Below are positions 13,209 through 22,292 of a stretch of DNA of 42,500 nt, piece after piece. Made by a program: the position numbers and the translations under genes. This stretch comes from Bacillota bacterium. GTDB taxonomy: Bacteria; Actinomycetota; Aquicultoria; Aquicultorales; Aquicultoraceae. Each line of letters opens with the position of its first letter. Positions within the stretch are counted from its first letter, which is position 1. The notes beneath the pieces are model-generated. The model saw nothing but the letters and a program-made list of their open reading frames with translations, was not told the DNA's origin and did no database searches. The stretch lies in the NCBI GenBank assembly GCA_023511485.1, contig JAIMBH010000018.1, positions 1 to 42,500 of the forward strand, in the 5' to 3' direction.

Positions 13209-15908
13209 CTAGGTCTTCGTGCTTCTCCTTAATCGCCACTTGTCGATTTCGCTTCCGAACAACACGACTGAGGCTACACCAACAGCTATTAAGAACTCTC
13301 TTATACTGAGTGGAGTGCTTCGAAATACGGTTTGCATAGCTGGGATATAGATTAAGGCCATCTGCGCTAAAAAAGCGGCAATGATGCTTACAAATAAGAA
13401 TCGATTACTTAAGGGGTTCTGCCGGAAAACAGAGATTCTCTCAGACCTGGAGTTAAAGACATGGAAGAACTGTGTAAAGACAACGGTTGTAAGCGCCATA
13501 GTCCTTGCATGCTCGAGCGGGTACCCACCCGCAAGTTCCCATAGATACACGCCAAGAGTTGCCATTGAAACCAACGCTCCAAGGACCAGCATTCGAATTA
13601 TAAGGGTACGATTTAGCACACCTTCTTTTGGATCCCGTGGCGGACGTCGTTCTATGCCTTCTTCCTTTGGATCAAATGCCAGTGCCACGTCTTGCAGGCC
13701 GTTTGTTACAAGGTTTACCCACAAAATCTGTGCTGGAAGCAGTATTAAAGGTATAGTGGTTACTATGGCAACAAATATTGCGGCAAGCATTCCTAAGCCG
13801 GTTGTCAGCAAGAAATATGTAACTTTTCTAATGTTGTCAAATGCGACTCTTCCTTCGATGATCGCTCTGTAGATGCTGGCAAAGTTGTCATCGACGACTA
13901 CCATATCGCTTGCTTCCTTAGCGACGTCTGTGCCAGTGATACCCATGGCAACCCCGATGTGGGCGGCTTTTAGCGCCGCAGCATCATTTACACCATCGCC
14001 GGTAACGGCGACGATTTCACCGTTTTCTTTAAGCGCATTTACAATTCGAAGCTTGTGTTGTGGTGAGACCCTTGCAAATACCGGGACGGTTTTGACTATT
14101 TGCCGCAACTCGTCATCGCTTATATTATCTAGCTCGCGCCCAGACATGGCTCGGTCGCTCTCTCGCGCAATCTCCATTATCTTTCCAATGGATAGGGCAG
14201 TGCGCTGGTTATCTCCTGTGATCATAATAACTTTTATGCCGGAGAGCTTTGCGTTTCTTACGGCCTCGATGGCCTCGGGACGAGGCGGGTCCATCATTCC
14301 CTGTAGGCCCACAAAGGTAAGTTCGGCTACATCATCGTGGGTTATTTCTATTTTGCCGGGCGGCATCTTTTTATATGCCATACCCAGTACCCTTAGACCT
14401 TTGTCTGCAAATTTGTTGGCCTGCTCTATTACGGCTGCCTTATATATTTCTATGTCTCCACGAGATCCTGCAACAGCTTTTGAAAGCGCAAGCAGCTTTT
14501 CAGGGGCTCCTTTGACCAGAAGATATGTTGCTTCATTATGCTTATTAAGCGTAGCCATATATTGAAACTCGGATTCAAAGGGCAATAAATCAAGTTGCGG
14601 GTAGTCAAGCATTTCTCTTTCTTTATCCAATCCTCCACGATATGCTGACACAATAAGCGCAACTTCGGTCGGATCTCCGTGCGCACGCCACAGATCGTCT
14701 TCTTTAATCAGGTTCGACTCGTTCGCCAAAAGTCCTATTCTAAGCAGCCATGACAGCAACTCGTTATCTTTGGCTTTAACCGGTTGACCGTTTTTCAGCA
14801 CGACCCCGACAGGGTCATACCCTGATCCTTCAACACGGTATGTAATATCGCCAACCCACAATTCTTGCACTGTCATCTGGTTTCTTGTAAGGGTGCCAGT
14901 TTTGTCAGAACCTATTACGGTGCTGCTTCCCAATGTTTCAATTGCCGGCAGATTTCTAATGATCGCGTTCTTTTTTGCCATGCGATTTACTGTAACAGCG
15001 AGCGCGATGGTTAATGCAACCGGCAGTCCTTCAGGAATAACTGCTACAGCCATGGCGATGATGGCTAAGATGAGCTGCAAAAGGTTTTCGCCTTGAGCGG
15101 TACCAATAGCTAATCCTGCAGCACTGAAGCCGGCCGTAGCAAATATTATGTAGCGGCTTAATACTTCAATCCTTCCTTGAAGGGGTGTTTTTACCGGCTC
15201 AACGGAGCGCACTTCTTCTGATATTTGACCGAGTTGTGTTTGGCTTCCTGTTGCGACTACAACTCCGGTTGCACGCCCGGATGCTACTGTGCTTCCCATA
15301 AATGCGATATTTTTCTGCTCAAACGGCTGCAAATCCACCCCAGGTATAGCCTCCGATGTTTTAAACACAGGTTCTGACTCGCCCGTAAACGCAGACTCTT
15401 CAACTTTAAATTCCTTAACCTGGATTAGCCTAATGTCGGCCGGTACTCTCTGGCCTGATTGGAGAAGTACGATGTCGCCGGGCACGAGCATCTCAGCATC
15501 GATGTCTCTCTCAAACTCATCCCGTATCACCGTAGCATGAAGGGCAAGCAGTTTCTTCAATGACCGTATTGATTCTTCAGCTTTGTATTCCTGAGTAAAG
15601 CCGATTACAGCATTTAGAAGCACTACCGCAAAGATTACTGCAGCATCGATAAAATCGCGAAGCAGCACTGTAACAGCGGCTCCTATTAAAAGAATATAAA
15701 TAAGCGGATCTGCAAACTGATGAAGCAACACTAAAGCTATTGGTGTTCGTTTCTCTTCGGCGAGCTTGTTTGGACCGTATTTCGCCAGACGCAAGCTTGC
15801 CTCGTCATTGGAGAGTCCGTTAACACTGGTTTTAAGCTCCCTAAGGACTTCGTCCACAGAGAGTGAATACCAGTTTTGCTTAAAAGACGTTTCTTTTCTG
15901 AATTCCAT
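13209..15908 (-). CDS. P-type cation-transporting ATPase, P2 (Ca2+-ATPase-like)
   Basis: The protein has 899 residues from ATG 15906-15908; a TTG two codons upstream is less likely. Domains in order: N-terminal cation ATPase domain (LSVDEVLRELKT), actuator with FTGES, membrane pair, PEGLP in helix M4, phosphorylation motif SDKTGTLTRNQ, nucleotide domain with VKGAPE, hinge MITGD and VTGDGVNDAAALKAAHIGVA, then six C-terminal helices. The P2A calcium-pump residues are only partly kept: helix M6 has NLVTNGLQD, where SERCA has an Asp after the Thr, and the M5 Glu is not seen in TTGLGMLAAI. The ion could therefore be Ca2+ with one site or another cation. No ribosome site is strong. It stands alone. 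Confidence 0.9.
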   Translation of the reverse strand: MEFRKETSFKQNWYSLSVDEVLRELKTSVNGLSNDEASLRLAKYGPNKLAEEKRTPIALVLLHQFADPLIYILLIGAAVTVLLRDFIDAAVIFAVVLLNAVIGFTQEYKAEESIRSLKKLLALHATVIRDEFERDIDAEMLVPGDIVLLQSGQRVPADIRLIQVKEFKVEESAFTGESEPVFKTSEAIPGVDLQPFEQKNIAFMGSTVASGRATGVVVATGSQTQLGQISEEVRSVEPVKTPLQGRIEVLSRYIIFATAGFSAAGLAIGTAQGENLLQLILAIIAMAVAVIPEGLPVALTIALAVTVNRMAKKNAIIRNLPAIETLGSSTVIGSDKTGTLTRNQMTVQELWVGDITYRVEGSGYDPVGVVLKNGQPVKAKDNELLSWLLRIGLLANESNLIKEDDLWRAHGDPTEVALIVSAYRGGLDKEREMLDYPQLDLLPFESEFQYMATLNKHNEATYLLVKGAPEKLLALSKAVAGSRGDIEIYKAAVIEQANKFADKGLRVLGMAYKKMPPGKIEITHDDVAELTFVGLQGMMDPPRPEAIEAVRNAKLSGIKVIMITGDNQRTALSIGKIMEIARESDRAMSGRELDNISDDELRQIVKTVPVFARVSPQHKLRIVNALKENGEIVAVTGDGVNDAAALKAAHIGVAMGITGTDVAKEASDMVVVDDNFASIYRAIIEGRVAFDNIRKVTYFLLTTGLGMLAAIFVAIVTTIPLILLPAQILWVNLVTNGLQDVALAFDPKEEGIERRPPRDPKEGVLNRTLIIRMLVLGALVSMATLGVYLWELAGGYPLEHARTMALTTVVFTQFFHVFNSRSERISVFRQNPLSNRFLFVSIIAAFLAQMALIYIPAMQTVFRSTPLSIREFLIAVGVASVVLFGSEIDKWRLRRSTKT

Positions 15909-16376
15909 TGTCAAACTAATCCAACAGTCCAGCTTCTACGAGCGTATTTTAAGCTTAAAATTGCAAGCATCTAATTTGCTGCCTCGTTATTTATGCATAC
16001 TTTGGCGGGGCAGCAGAGTTTAGCTGGCAACATCACGGCTTAACATGCCGAATTTACATGCAGATGGAAACAATATCATTGACCCGTATACCTTGATTCT
16101 TAGATAAAGCCTTGATCTTTTACTGGCCATTACTGCTTTGAAATTTATTTCCGTAAATGAGATATATAAAACAGTGCGGTTAATAAATTAGCCGATCTTG
16201 CGCAAGGGTTTTTCAAATCCTTCAACCGCAGAGCCGTTAATATTGATTGGTAAAAAAATATTCTAGAAGATTGCTTTATCTGCAATGTTTTTGGGTATCC
16301 AATTACCAAGCAGTAATATTTAAATTTAGGGCAGGGACTGCTTACTCAAAGAATCAGAAGATGGTGATGGGCTACT
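15909..16376. other. Intergenic region without recognisable gene
   Basis: These 468 bases separate the divergent P-type ATPase and STAS genes. They are AT-rich with many short ORFs and no convincing start site or family. I saw no riboswitch consensus and no clear hairpin with a T run. The promoters of both genes should lie here but none is distinct. Confidence 0.5.
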
Positions 16377-16706
16377 ATGAGCGATTTTTCGTTTACGGTT
16401 GAGGTTTTGAATGATCACAAATTGCTAGTAAAACCAAAAGGCTCACTAGATTTTCATACAGTTGGCATACTAAAGCAAGCCATATACCCACTGGCAGTGA
16501 ACGAAGATATAACAGATATCACGTTTGATTATTCAGACGTTGATTATTCGGATAGCTCGGCCTTCGGTCTTCTGCTTAAACTTAGCAGAACACTGGATGG
16601 AGAAGTCACTGTAATTAACGCGCGCCCATCGCTAAAAAGGTTATTTCAAATGGCTGGATTTGATACCCTGTTTTTTAAAGGCGAAAATCACGATCACATA
16701 GCGTAA
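16377..16706 (+). CDS. STAS-domain protein (anti-sigma factor antagonist type)
   Basis: The protein has 109 residues and is one STAS domain. It follows the SpoIIAA/RsbV fold: strand HKLLVKPKGSLDFHTVG, a helix, the central strand ITDITFDYSDVDYSDSSAFG with the phosphorylatable Ser/Thr position in DSSAF, then LLKLSRTL and a last strand with VTVINARP. Antagonists of this kind bind an anti-sigma kinase when dephosphorylated and free the sigma factor. No kinase of the SpoIIAB/RsbW type is adjacent, so partner and sigma factor are unknown. It may instead serve another partner-switching module. Confidence 0.85.
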   Translation: MSDFSFTVEVLNDHKLLVKPKGSLDFHTVGILKQAIYPLAVNEDITDITFDYSDVDYSDSSAFGLLLKLSRTLDGEVTVINARPSLKRLFQMAGFDTLFFKGENHDHIA

Positions 16707-16850
16707 GCCGGTGTTATTTAGATCTTCGATTTCTCTATCGCTACGTCTCAGGATGGCATCTAGCGATAACTATGTGCTAAAGGATGACAACTCCTCTTCT
16801 AACACTGGCATTTTGCACCTCAAAGACATTTCATCGACCATTGCTTATTC

Positions 16851-17738
16851 TTAGTTCGTAAAATCCTGTGTGATCATATATCCGTACGGACCGGCATCAA
16901 CTATGCCTATACCTACCTTACCAAAAGCGGGGTGCAGAATATTCTGCCGGTGCCCCTCGCTCTGCATTAAGTTTTGGTGCGCAATATCGATGCTTTGCGC
17001 ATATGCCAAGTTCTCGCCGGCAAATAGAAAAAGTATGCCTGCGCTCCGAAGCCTGTCAAATGGGCTTCCCTGGGTCGGTGAATTATGGTCGAAGTAATTA
17101 TTCTTAACCATGTCGAGACTGTGCGCACGGGCTACATCTCTTATTCTGGGGTCAAATTGAAGCGCTTTCAGATGTAGCATCCGACGTTCATTATTAATAA
17201 GGCTTAGCATATATAGTTCTGCGCTGGCATTGAAAGATACCATTACATCGCGGGGGATATTTGCGCGAAATTCTCTTTCGCTGGGTGCCTTAAGCCATCC
17301 CGTATCTTCTATTGCTCTACCTACGATTCTCTCAACCTGTGGCTCAATAATCGTTGCTGCTTTCACAATGCGGGCTCCAATTATTGACCTGTTGATTGAG
17401 TCCTTGATATAGGTGCTTACAGGGAACCAGACGAGTGTTCCTAGTATTATCGATAACCATATGAATCCCCCTACCAGTGCTGGCAGCATCCCAAGCAGGC
17501 TATCGGTTTTTCTTAACTGAAAGCGCAATACAAATTTGGTAATGCGCTGATATAAGTAACGGGAGGCTAGCGCGGTTACTGTCGTGTATGTGAGTGCGAA
17601 TAGCGCGGCAAAGGACATAAGGTTAGTATAGCTTTGTGGTAGGCGAGATGCGCTATATAGAAGGTTGCTTATTGGGGGATATGCCATAATTGCTAAGGAT
17701 ACAGATGCCATAAAGATAAACAAATCGACAGATGTCAA
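16851..17738 (-). CDS. CvpA-like membrane protein fused to a CAP/SCP domain
   Basis: The protein has 295 residues from TTG 17736-17738; the TTG at 17777 would add 13 residues. GAAAGGGG stands before the chosen start and CvpA proteins begin this way (TSVDLFIFM). Four helices fill residues 1-120, followed by an extracytoplasmic helix-rich linker (120-165) and a CAP domain (about 170-295) with HNSPTQGSPFDRL, GENLAYA and HRQNILHPAFGKVGIG. The end YGYMITQDFT is the typical final CAP strand. CvpA-CAP fusions occur in Firmicutes and Actinobacteria and are probably cell-surface proteins of unknown function. A terminator lies upstream, between it and htrA. Confidence 0.88.
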   Translation of the reverse strand: MTSVDLFIFMASVSLAIMAYPPISNLLYSASRLPQSYTNLMSFAALFALTYTTVTALASRYLYQRITKFVLRFQLRKTDSLLGMLPALVGGFIWLSIILGTLVWFPVSTYIKDSINRSIIGARIVKAATIIEPQVERIVGRAIEDTGWLKAPSEREFRANIPRDVMVSFNASAELYMLSLINNERRMLHLKALQFDPRIRDVARAHSLDMVKNNYFDHNSPTQGSPFDRLRSAGILFLFAGENLAYAQSIDIAHQNLMQSEGHRQNILHPAFGKVGIGIVDAGPYGYMITQDFTN

Positions 17739-17893
17739 AAAAAAACCCCTTTCTATAGCCGTGTACGACCCAGGCAAGTAGGAAAACTATAATGGATAAG
17801 TCTACTAAGTTAAAGGATTCCAATGGTTGCTCACCTTGGCAAAGTTCTTACTGGTGTATTCCCTTTTTGGACTAAATATTTATAGGCAATAGA

Positions 17894-17919
17894 AAAACCC
17901 GCCCGTATGGGCGGGTTTT
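17894..17919 (-). terminator. Terminator of the arsR-htrA unit
   Basis: AAAACCCGCCC (17894-17904) pairs perfectly with GGGCGGGTTTT (17909-17919) around GTAT. On the minus strand the T run lies after the stem, matching the htrA stop at 18003. Confidence 0.9.
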
Positions 17920-18002
17920 CCAACAGACCCTTTTTCACCATGCTCATGGTGTGGAGGTATATTTTGGCCAAACTCGACCGAAGACACTTTTTTCAGTTCT
18001 TT

Positions 18003-19001
18003 TTAGGCTGTATCGTTAACTGTTGTTTTTACGATAATCTCATGGATATCGCTGTCTCTTACAATTGTTAAACTAAGCTGTTCCGCCAGCGCAGAATAAC
18101 CGGCTTCCAAATCCTTTGTATCCTCGATTCTTTGTCCGTCAAGGGCGATAATAATGTCGCCTTTCATTATCCCTAGCTTGTCTGCAAGGCTGCCCGACTC
18201 GACATTTGTAACAAGTACACCGGTACTCTCTCGTCTGGTTGGTTGCTCGCTGTCAAACTTGACAGCTTCTTTCCTGCCATGTATGCCAAGCGGAGTTTTT
18301 TCTTCCTCGGGTGCTAGAAAGTCTTTCAGAGCTTTTCTAATTGGGTCGATCTCAATTGCAAACCCGATGGCTTGCGCTCTCATGACCATCGCGGTGTTGA
18401 TGCCGATAACTTCACCTCGCGAGTTAATTAAAGGCCCGCCACTGTTACCGGGATTAATTGGAACATCAACCTGAATGAGGTTCTTTAATTTCTGCTGTCT
18501 GCTGAACCAAAGCTCTCTATGTGTTGCACTAATGACACCAGCAGTCACGGTCCACGTAAATCCTAGCGGGTTACCGATTGCAATAGCCAACTGCCCGGGT
18601 AGTAAGTTCTTGGATGTGCCAAGCTTAACTGTTGGCAAGTTTTTCCCATCGATTCTAATAAGCGCGACGTCGTGCGTTGGGTCTTTACCGATGAGTTCTC
18701 CTTTAAAGCTTCGGCCGTCGGGCAGGTGAACCATGATTGACGAACTATCTTTTACCACATGAAAATTAGTGAGGACAAGCCCATTTTTGTTAATGATCAT
18801 GCCTGAGCCGGTCCCCTGGACATAATTCTGTCCAAAAGGCCAGGCCTCTATCCTCTTGCCGAGGCTTATATGCACCGTAGCAGGGCCTGCTTTAGCCGCG
18901 GCAGAAGTTACTGCTGCAGAGTAAGCATCAAGCAGACCGTTGTCGCTCGGTTTTAGCTTTTTATCTATCTCAATAACATGCGTAAATTTTTTCATGATCA
19001 T
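18003..19001 (-). CDS. HtrA/DegP-type serine protease with one PDZ, no visible export signal
   Basis: The protein has 332 residues. A trypsin-like domain (about 40-230) carries the triad His81 in TNFHVV, Asp111 in THDVALI and Ser187 in NPGNSGGPL, with the usual QGTGSG strand. A PDZ domain follows (about 245-325) with GSLADKLGIMKGDIIIALDG. Unlike most HtrA proteins it begins MIMKKFTHVIEIDKKLKPSD, with no signal peptide and no membrane helix, so it is predicted to be cytoplasmic. It starts 55 bases after the arsR stop on the same strand, so the two are probably one transcript. What it degrades is unknown. Confidence 0.9.
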   Translation of the reverse strand: MIMKKFTHVIEIDKKLKPSDNGLLDAYSAAVTSAAAKAGPATVHISLGKRIEAWPFGQNYVQGTGSGMIINKNGLVLTNFHVVKDSSSIMVHLPDGRSFKGELIGKDPTHDVALIRIDGKNLPTVKLGTSKNLLPGQLAIAIGNPLGFTWTVTAGVISATHRELWFSRQQKLKNLIQVDVPINPGNSGGPLINSRGEVIGINTAMVMRAQAIGFAIEIDPIRKALKDFLAPEEEKTPLGIHGRKEAVKFDSEQPTRRESTGVLVTNVESGSLADKLGIMKGDIIIALDGQRIEDTKDLEAGYSALAEQLSLTIVRDSDIHEIIVKTTVNDTA

Positions 19002-19055
19002 TACTTCTTTCTAAGCCGCTTTCTTGCGTGTGGCTAGAGGCAGGTGCAGGTAAAA

Positions 19056-19331
19056 CTAAACGTTTAAGTCGTTTATAAATTTTTGCAATTGACTTAGTCG
19101 CTCCCGATTCAGGGAGTAGTATACGTGTCTGCCAATTTTTTTAACTTTTATGACTCTGCTTTGTCTTAACACCTTAAAATGGTGCGACATTGCAGGCTGG
19201 CTGAGGTTAAATCGCTTTCTAAGTATTTGGCAACTTGTATCTGATTCTTGCCTGCTTAAAGCCACTACTATTTTTAACCTCGTATCATCGGATAACGCGT
19301 TAAATAACTGCACCAAAGTCTTACTAGCCAT
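19056..19331 (-). CDS. ArsR-family transcriptional regulator
   Basis: The protein has 91 residues from ATG 19329-19331, or 94 from ATG 19340; AAAGGTG fits the later start better. It is a winged helix of ArsR type: LVQLFNALSDDTRLKIVVAL, the recognition helix LSQPAMSHHFKVLRQ and the wing VKKIGRHVYYSLN. The only Cys is the one in SDTSCQI, so no obvious metal site of the ELCVCDL kind is present. It probably represses its own transcript, which continues into htrA. Two palindromic AT-rich boxes lie immediately upstream. The signal sensed is unknown. Confidence 0.9.
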   Translation of the reverse strand: MASKTLVQLFNALSDDTRLKIVVALSRQESDTSCQILRKRFNLSQPAMSHHFKVLRQSRVIKVKKIGRHVYYSLNRERLSQLQKFINDLNV

Positions 19332-19361
19332 TGCATTCACCTTTAAGATTTATACCCAAGA

Positions 19362-19391
19362 AATATTTAAATAGTTTTAAATATTTAAATA
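19362..19391. promoter_or_regulatory. Candidate ArsR operator: two copies of a palindromic 12-mer
   Basis: AATATTTAAATA occurs at 19362-19373 and 19380-19391, centres 18 bases apart; each contains the palindrome ATTTAAAT or ATATTTAAATAT-like symmetry. The pair sits 31-60 bases before the arsR start codon, a natural place for repressor sites. The match to a known operator was not made. Confidence 0.5.
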
Positions 19392-19626
19392 CATCATTGC
19401 TAAATCGTCAATATAATACCGCTGGCGGATTAGGAATATCTAGCCATTGTTGTGTAATTAATCATAATTGCGCACCATATGCTGTCCTTGCGTAACCTTA
19501 TACTTTACCGGCTATTTACGCTTCTAAGGTTTGTTTTAAGCTTATTGGCATAAATACGGAAATGTTTTTCTTGATTCTTGCATATAGCTTTGCCGCACTT
19601 AAAGCCAGTATCTGCAGGTACCGAGT

Positions 19627-20559
19627 TTATATGTCGAGGCTTCGTTGATCAATTAGCTCAACCCTTTTTTTACCGGGCAGTGCGTTAAGCAACCCGGCCA
19701 TGTCGCGGGCGTTTTGCACAGGGTATGTGTTCATGCAATTGTTGAACATGATGTGGACCTGGTCAGTATCTTTAGCAAGTCCCTCTATTCTAGAAACCCA
19801 TTCTTTGAGTTCGCCTAGGCTATACAGGTAATCAAAACGCTCAGCTACTGTTATGCCTTTTTTGAACCAGTTTTTTGTATTGCGCCCATGAAACCTCACG
19901 TAAGCGATTTTTGCCGTGGTCCGTGCTATAGGCGGGATAGTCAAGCCAGATGCGAATTGCGGCTCATCAACCGATACATAAACTAAATTATGGTCACGCA
20001 AGAACCTCATAGTGTCCTCGATTTCTTTATTGTCTACCCAACTCTTATGCCGAAACTCGATAGCAAGCAGGCTATCTTTCATCCACTCCTGACACTGAAG
20101 GATATAGTTTTTGTTCTCTTTGCTTTTAGTGAAATAGGGCGGGAATTGAAACAGGATAAGACCAAGCTTGCCGGCAATCCGCAGCGGGTTAAGAGCGCTA
20201 TAGAATATATTGAAAGCCTTTTCAAGCATATCACGAGGAGGTTCTTCGATATAGGGTGCCTTATAACCTGGAGGCAAATGAATAGCCAGAGCACGGCCCA
20301 GACTTTTTAGCATGACTTTATGTTTAGTCATCAAGCCAAATGCTTTGAAATGAAAGACAAAATCATCTGGTGTGCGTTGGGCAAAAAGAACTGAATTGCG
20401 CTCGGAGGGAAGCGAGTAATAGCTGCTATCGATTTCAACACAGTTAAAATGCTGGGCGTAGAAAGATATCCTCTCGGCCGGTTTTATCCCTTTCGGGTAG
20501 AACGTCCCGTCAAGGCCCTTATCGGTAAAACTGCAGGTTCCAATATAATAAGAAGCCAC
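19627..20559 (-). CDS. DUF72 (YecE-like) protein
   Basis: The protein has 310 residues and follows the DUF72 pattern: YYIGTCSFTDK at the start, ERISFYAQHFNCVEIDSSYY, then DFVFHFKAFG, LILFQFPP, LLAIEFRHKSW and a late AYVRFHGRN. This TIM-barrel family is widespread and related to xylose-isomerase-like folds; its biochemical role is not settled, with proposed links to DNA/RNA repair in some bacteria. The start is GTG 20557-20559, supported by AGGAGG six bases upstream. It is divergent from the RNase H-like gene. Length is normal. Confidence 0.9.
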   Translation of the reverse strand: MASYYIGTCSFTDKGLDGTFYPKGIKPAERISFYAQHFNCVEIDSSYYSLPSERNSVLFAQRTPDDFVFHFKAFGLMTKHKVMLKSLGRALAIHLPPGYKAPYIEEPPRDMLEKAFNIFYSALNPLRIAGKLGLILFQFPPYFTKSKENKNYILQCQEWMKDSLLAIEFRHKSWVDNKEIEDTMRFLRDHNLVYVSVDEPQFASGLTIPPIARTTAKIAYVRFHGRNTKNWFKKGITVAERFDYLYSLGELKEWVSRIEGLAKDTDQVHIMFNNCMNTYPVQNARDMAGLLNALPGKKRVELIDQRSLDI

Positions 20560-20603
20560 AATATCCTCCTGTGTTTATTATACCAGAGGGATTTGCCGGG
20601 TCG

Positions 20604-20633
20604 TTGCTTGATAGATGGCTTGTGCGCTAAAAT
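20604..20633 (+). promoter_or_regulatory. Candidate promoter for the RNase H-like/DUF3048 pair
   Basis: TTGCTT (20604-20609), 18 bases, TAAAAT (20628-20633). The ATG of the nuclease gene follows 30 bases later. Confidence 0.5.
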
Positions 20634-20662
20634 AGTTTTGTTTTCAATCCGATTGGAGCAAG

Positions 20663-21193
20663 ATGAAAGCGTACTTAGATATAGAAACCTCATTTTCAAA
20701 CAAGTTGACAGTCATTGGACTATATATTGCAGAAAGCCGCAGCTTCATCCATCTCGTAGGAGATGCAATAACGCCAGACAGACTCATGGGCTATCTTAAG
20801 GATGTAAGGACTATCTACACCTACAACGGCAATCGTTTTGATATCCCGGTGATTCACAGGCACTTAGGAGTAAACTTAAGAGAGAGCCATGAGTCATGCG
20901 ACCTTATGTATGATTGCCACAGGCATAATCTTAAGGGAGGACTTAAAGCAGTTGAGAGAACTTTGGGGATAGCCCGGAGTATTTTCGGGCGAGGTGAAGA
21001 CGACCCGAGGGTACTATGGCGAAGGTACCGTATACACAGGGATGAAGAATCGCTGGAAAGGCTGCTTGTGTACAATCGCGAAGACACTTTAAACCTTATA
21101 CTTCTAGAGGACCGCCTTAAAAATGGGTACAAAAAGAGACAGGATACAGGCTTAGATGAGGTGCCTGTAAAATCTTATATAAGGCTTGTTTAG
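20663..21193 (+). CDS. RNase H-like (YprB-type) exonuclease
   Basis: The protein has 176 residues and is of the RNase_H_2/YprB type, DEDD exonuclease fold. MKAYLDIETSF holds the first DxE pair; TYNGNRFDIPVIHRHL carries the Asp of the second motif; CDLMYDCHR adds a further Asp; LLVYNREDTLNLILLEDRL carries the last Asp. The whole domain is present and the catalytic acids are kept, so it is probably an active 3'-5' exonuclease on DNA or RNA. It has a promoter upstream. Next is a DUF3048 gene whose possible start lies within 11 bases of its stop, so the two are probably co-transcribed. Confidence 0.85.
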   Translation: MKAYLDIETSFSNKLTVIGLYIAESRSFIHLVGDAITPDRLMGYLKDVRTIYTYNGNRFDIPVIHRHLGVNLRESHESCDLMYDCHRHNLKGGLKAVERTLGIARSIFGRGEDDPRVLWRRYRIHRDEESLERLLVYNREDTLNLILLEDRLKNGYKKRQDTGLDEVPVKSYIRLV

Positions 21194-21203
21194 GCGACCT
21201 AAA

Positions 21204-22220
21204 ATGCGAAGGAAAGACTCCCTTATAATTGTTGCTATTACTATTGGCGTTCTGGTTACGATATTGCTACTTTACATTGCCCTGGCCGGCAGTTTACCTG
21301 GTATGCGCAAGCCAATTCCGACGACGACTATAGGCAGGACTGAGACTTGTCCGCTCACGGGTGAGAAGGTTAGCACCAGGGCAAACAGGGTGCCGTTTGC
21401 TGTCTGCATTGATAATATAGCGCAGGCTAGGCCGCAATCAGGACTGGATAAGGCCGATATTATCTATGAAGTGAGCACTGAAGCAGGCATCCCTAGATTT
21501 TTAGCGATCTACTATTGCGGGGGCGCAGATCGCATTGGCCCCGTAAGAAGCGCTAGGACTTATTTTATAAGCCTTGCCAAGCAGTTTAATGCGGTACTTG
21601 TCCACGCCGGCGGCAGCCCCCAATCGCTGAGACAAATAAGTGAAGGCGAGATAAGAAGCCTCAACGAGTTCAAATTTAGGGAAGCATACTTCCGCGATCG
21701 GTCGAGGCGGGCACCGCACAACCTGTTCACAACTACCGCAAGGCTTTCAGCCGCAGCGGCTGACGCCGGATTCAGCGGGCCGGTCAGGGTCAAAGGGCCG
21801 TCGTTTGATGGAGATAGGGCAGCCGGTATAGAGGCGAGAGCCATCACGATCCCATTTCCCACGACGACAGTTAGCTATAACTATGATCCTGTGTCCGGCG
21901 ATTACTTGCGCTCGATGAACGGTGTAGCCCACACCGATGCAGTTACCCGTGAACAGCTAAGAGCCAAAAATGTGGTAGTTCAATTTACTAAGCAAAGAGT
22001 AATAGATACAGCCGGCAGATTGGACATCGATCTTGTTGGCGATGGGAGAGCCATCTTTTTCATTGGTGGGAGGCGTATAGAAGGCCGCTGGATAAGGCCA
22101 TCCGAATCAGAGCCGTTTCTCTATAAGGATTCAGATGGTAACACAATCAAGCTAAACCGTGGACAAACATGGGTGGAGATTGTTGCTGAAAACATGAGGG
22201 TTACCGCGAATTTACCCTAG
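21204..22220 (+). CDS. DUF3048 (YerB-like) membrane-anchored protein
   Basis: The protein has 338 residues from ATG 21204. A TTG at 21186 in the same frame would add six residues, overlapping the previous gene. One N-terminal helix (about 7-30) anchors it outside the membrane, then a linker and the DUF3048 pattern: PFAVCIDNIAQARPQSGLDKA, YEVSTEAGIPRFLAIYY, RIGPVRSARTYF and a C-terminal ENMRVTANL. The family (YerB of Bacillus) is extracytoplasmic and functionally uncharacterised. There is no lipobox Cys after the helix, so it is membrane-spanning rather than a lipoprotein. A terminator follows the stop. Confidence 0.87.
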   Translation: MRRKDSLIIVAITIGVLVTILLLYIALAGSLPGMRKPIPTTTIGRTETCPLTGEKVSTRANRVPFAVCIDNIAQARPQSGLDKADIIYEVSTEAGIPRFLAIYYCGGADRIGPVRSARTYFISLAKQFNAVLVHAGGSPQSLRQISEGEIRSLNEFKFREAYFRDRSRRAPHNLFTTTARLSAAAADAGFSGPVRVKGPSFDGDRAAGIEARAITIPFPTTTVSYNYDPVSGDYLRSMNGVAHTDAVTREQLRAKNVVVQFTKQRVIDTAGRLDIDLVGDGRAIFFIGGRRIEGRWIRPSESEPFLYKDSDGNTIKLNRGQTWVEIVAENMRVTANLP

Positions 22221-22253
22221 ATTTTTAACGAAGCATAGAATATAGCCATTTGA

Positions 22254-22271
22254 AGTTTCGTATGCTATAAT
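22254..22271 (+). promoter_or_regulatory. Extended -10 promoter candidate before the tRNA genes
   Basis: TATGCTATAAT carries TGC directly before TATAAT (22266-22271). No good -35 is seen 17 bases upstream. A terminator-like hairpin and a second hairpin (22329-22345) lie between it and tRNA-Tyr. Confidence 0.4.
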
Positions 22272-22292
22272 TTTACTCGCTGTTGAGGGTGC

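Noticed and set aside
13381-14565. Plus-strand frames of 163 and 230 codons opposite the P-type ATPase
   Set aside because: They mirror a well-conserved ATPase and have no ribosome site or family pattern.
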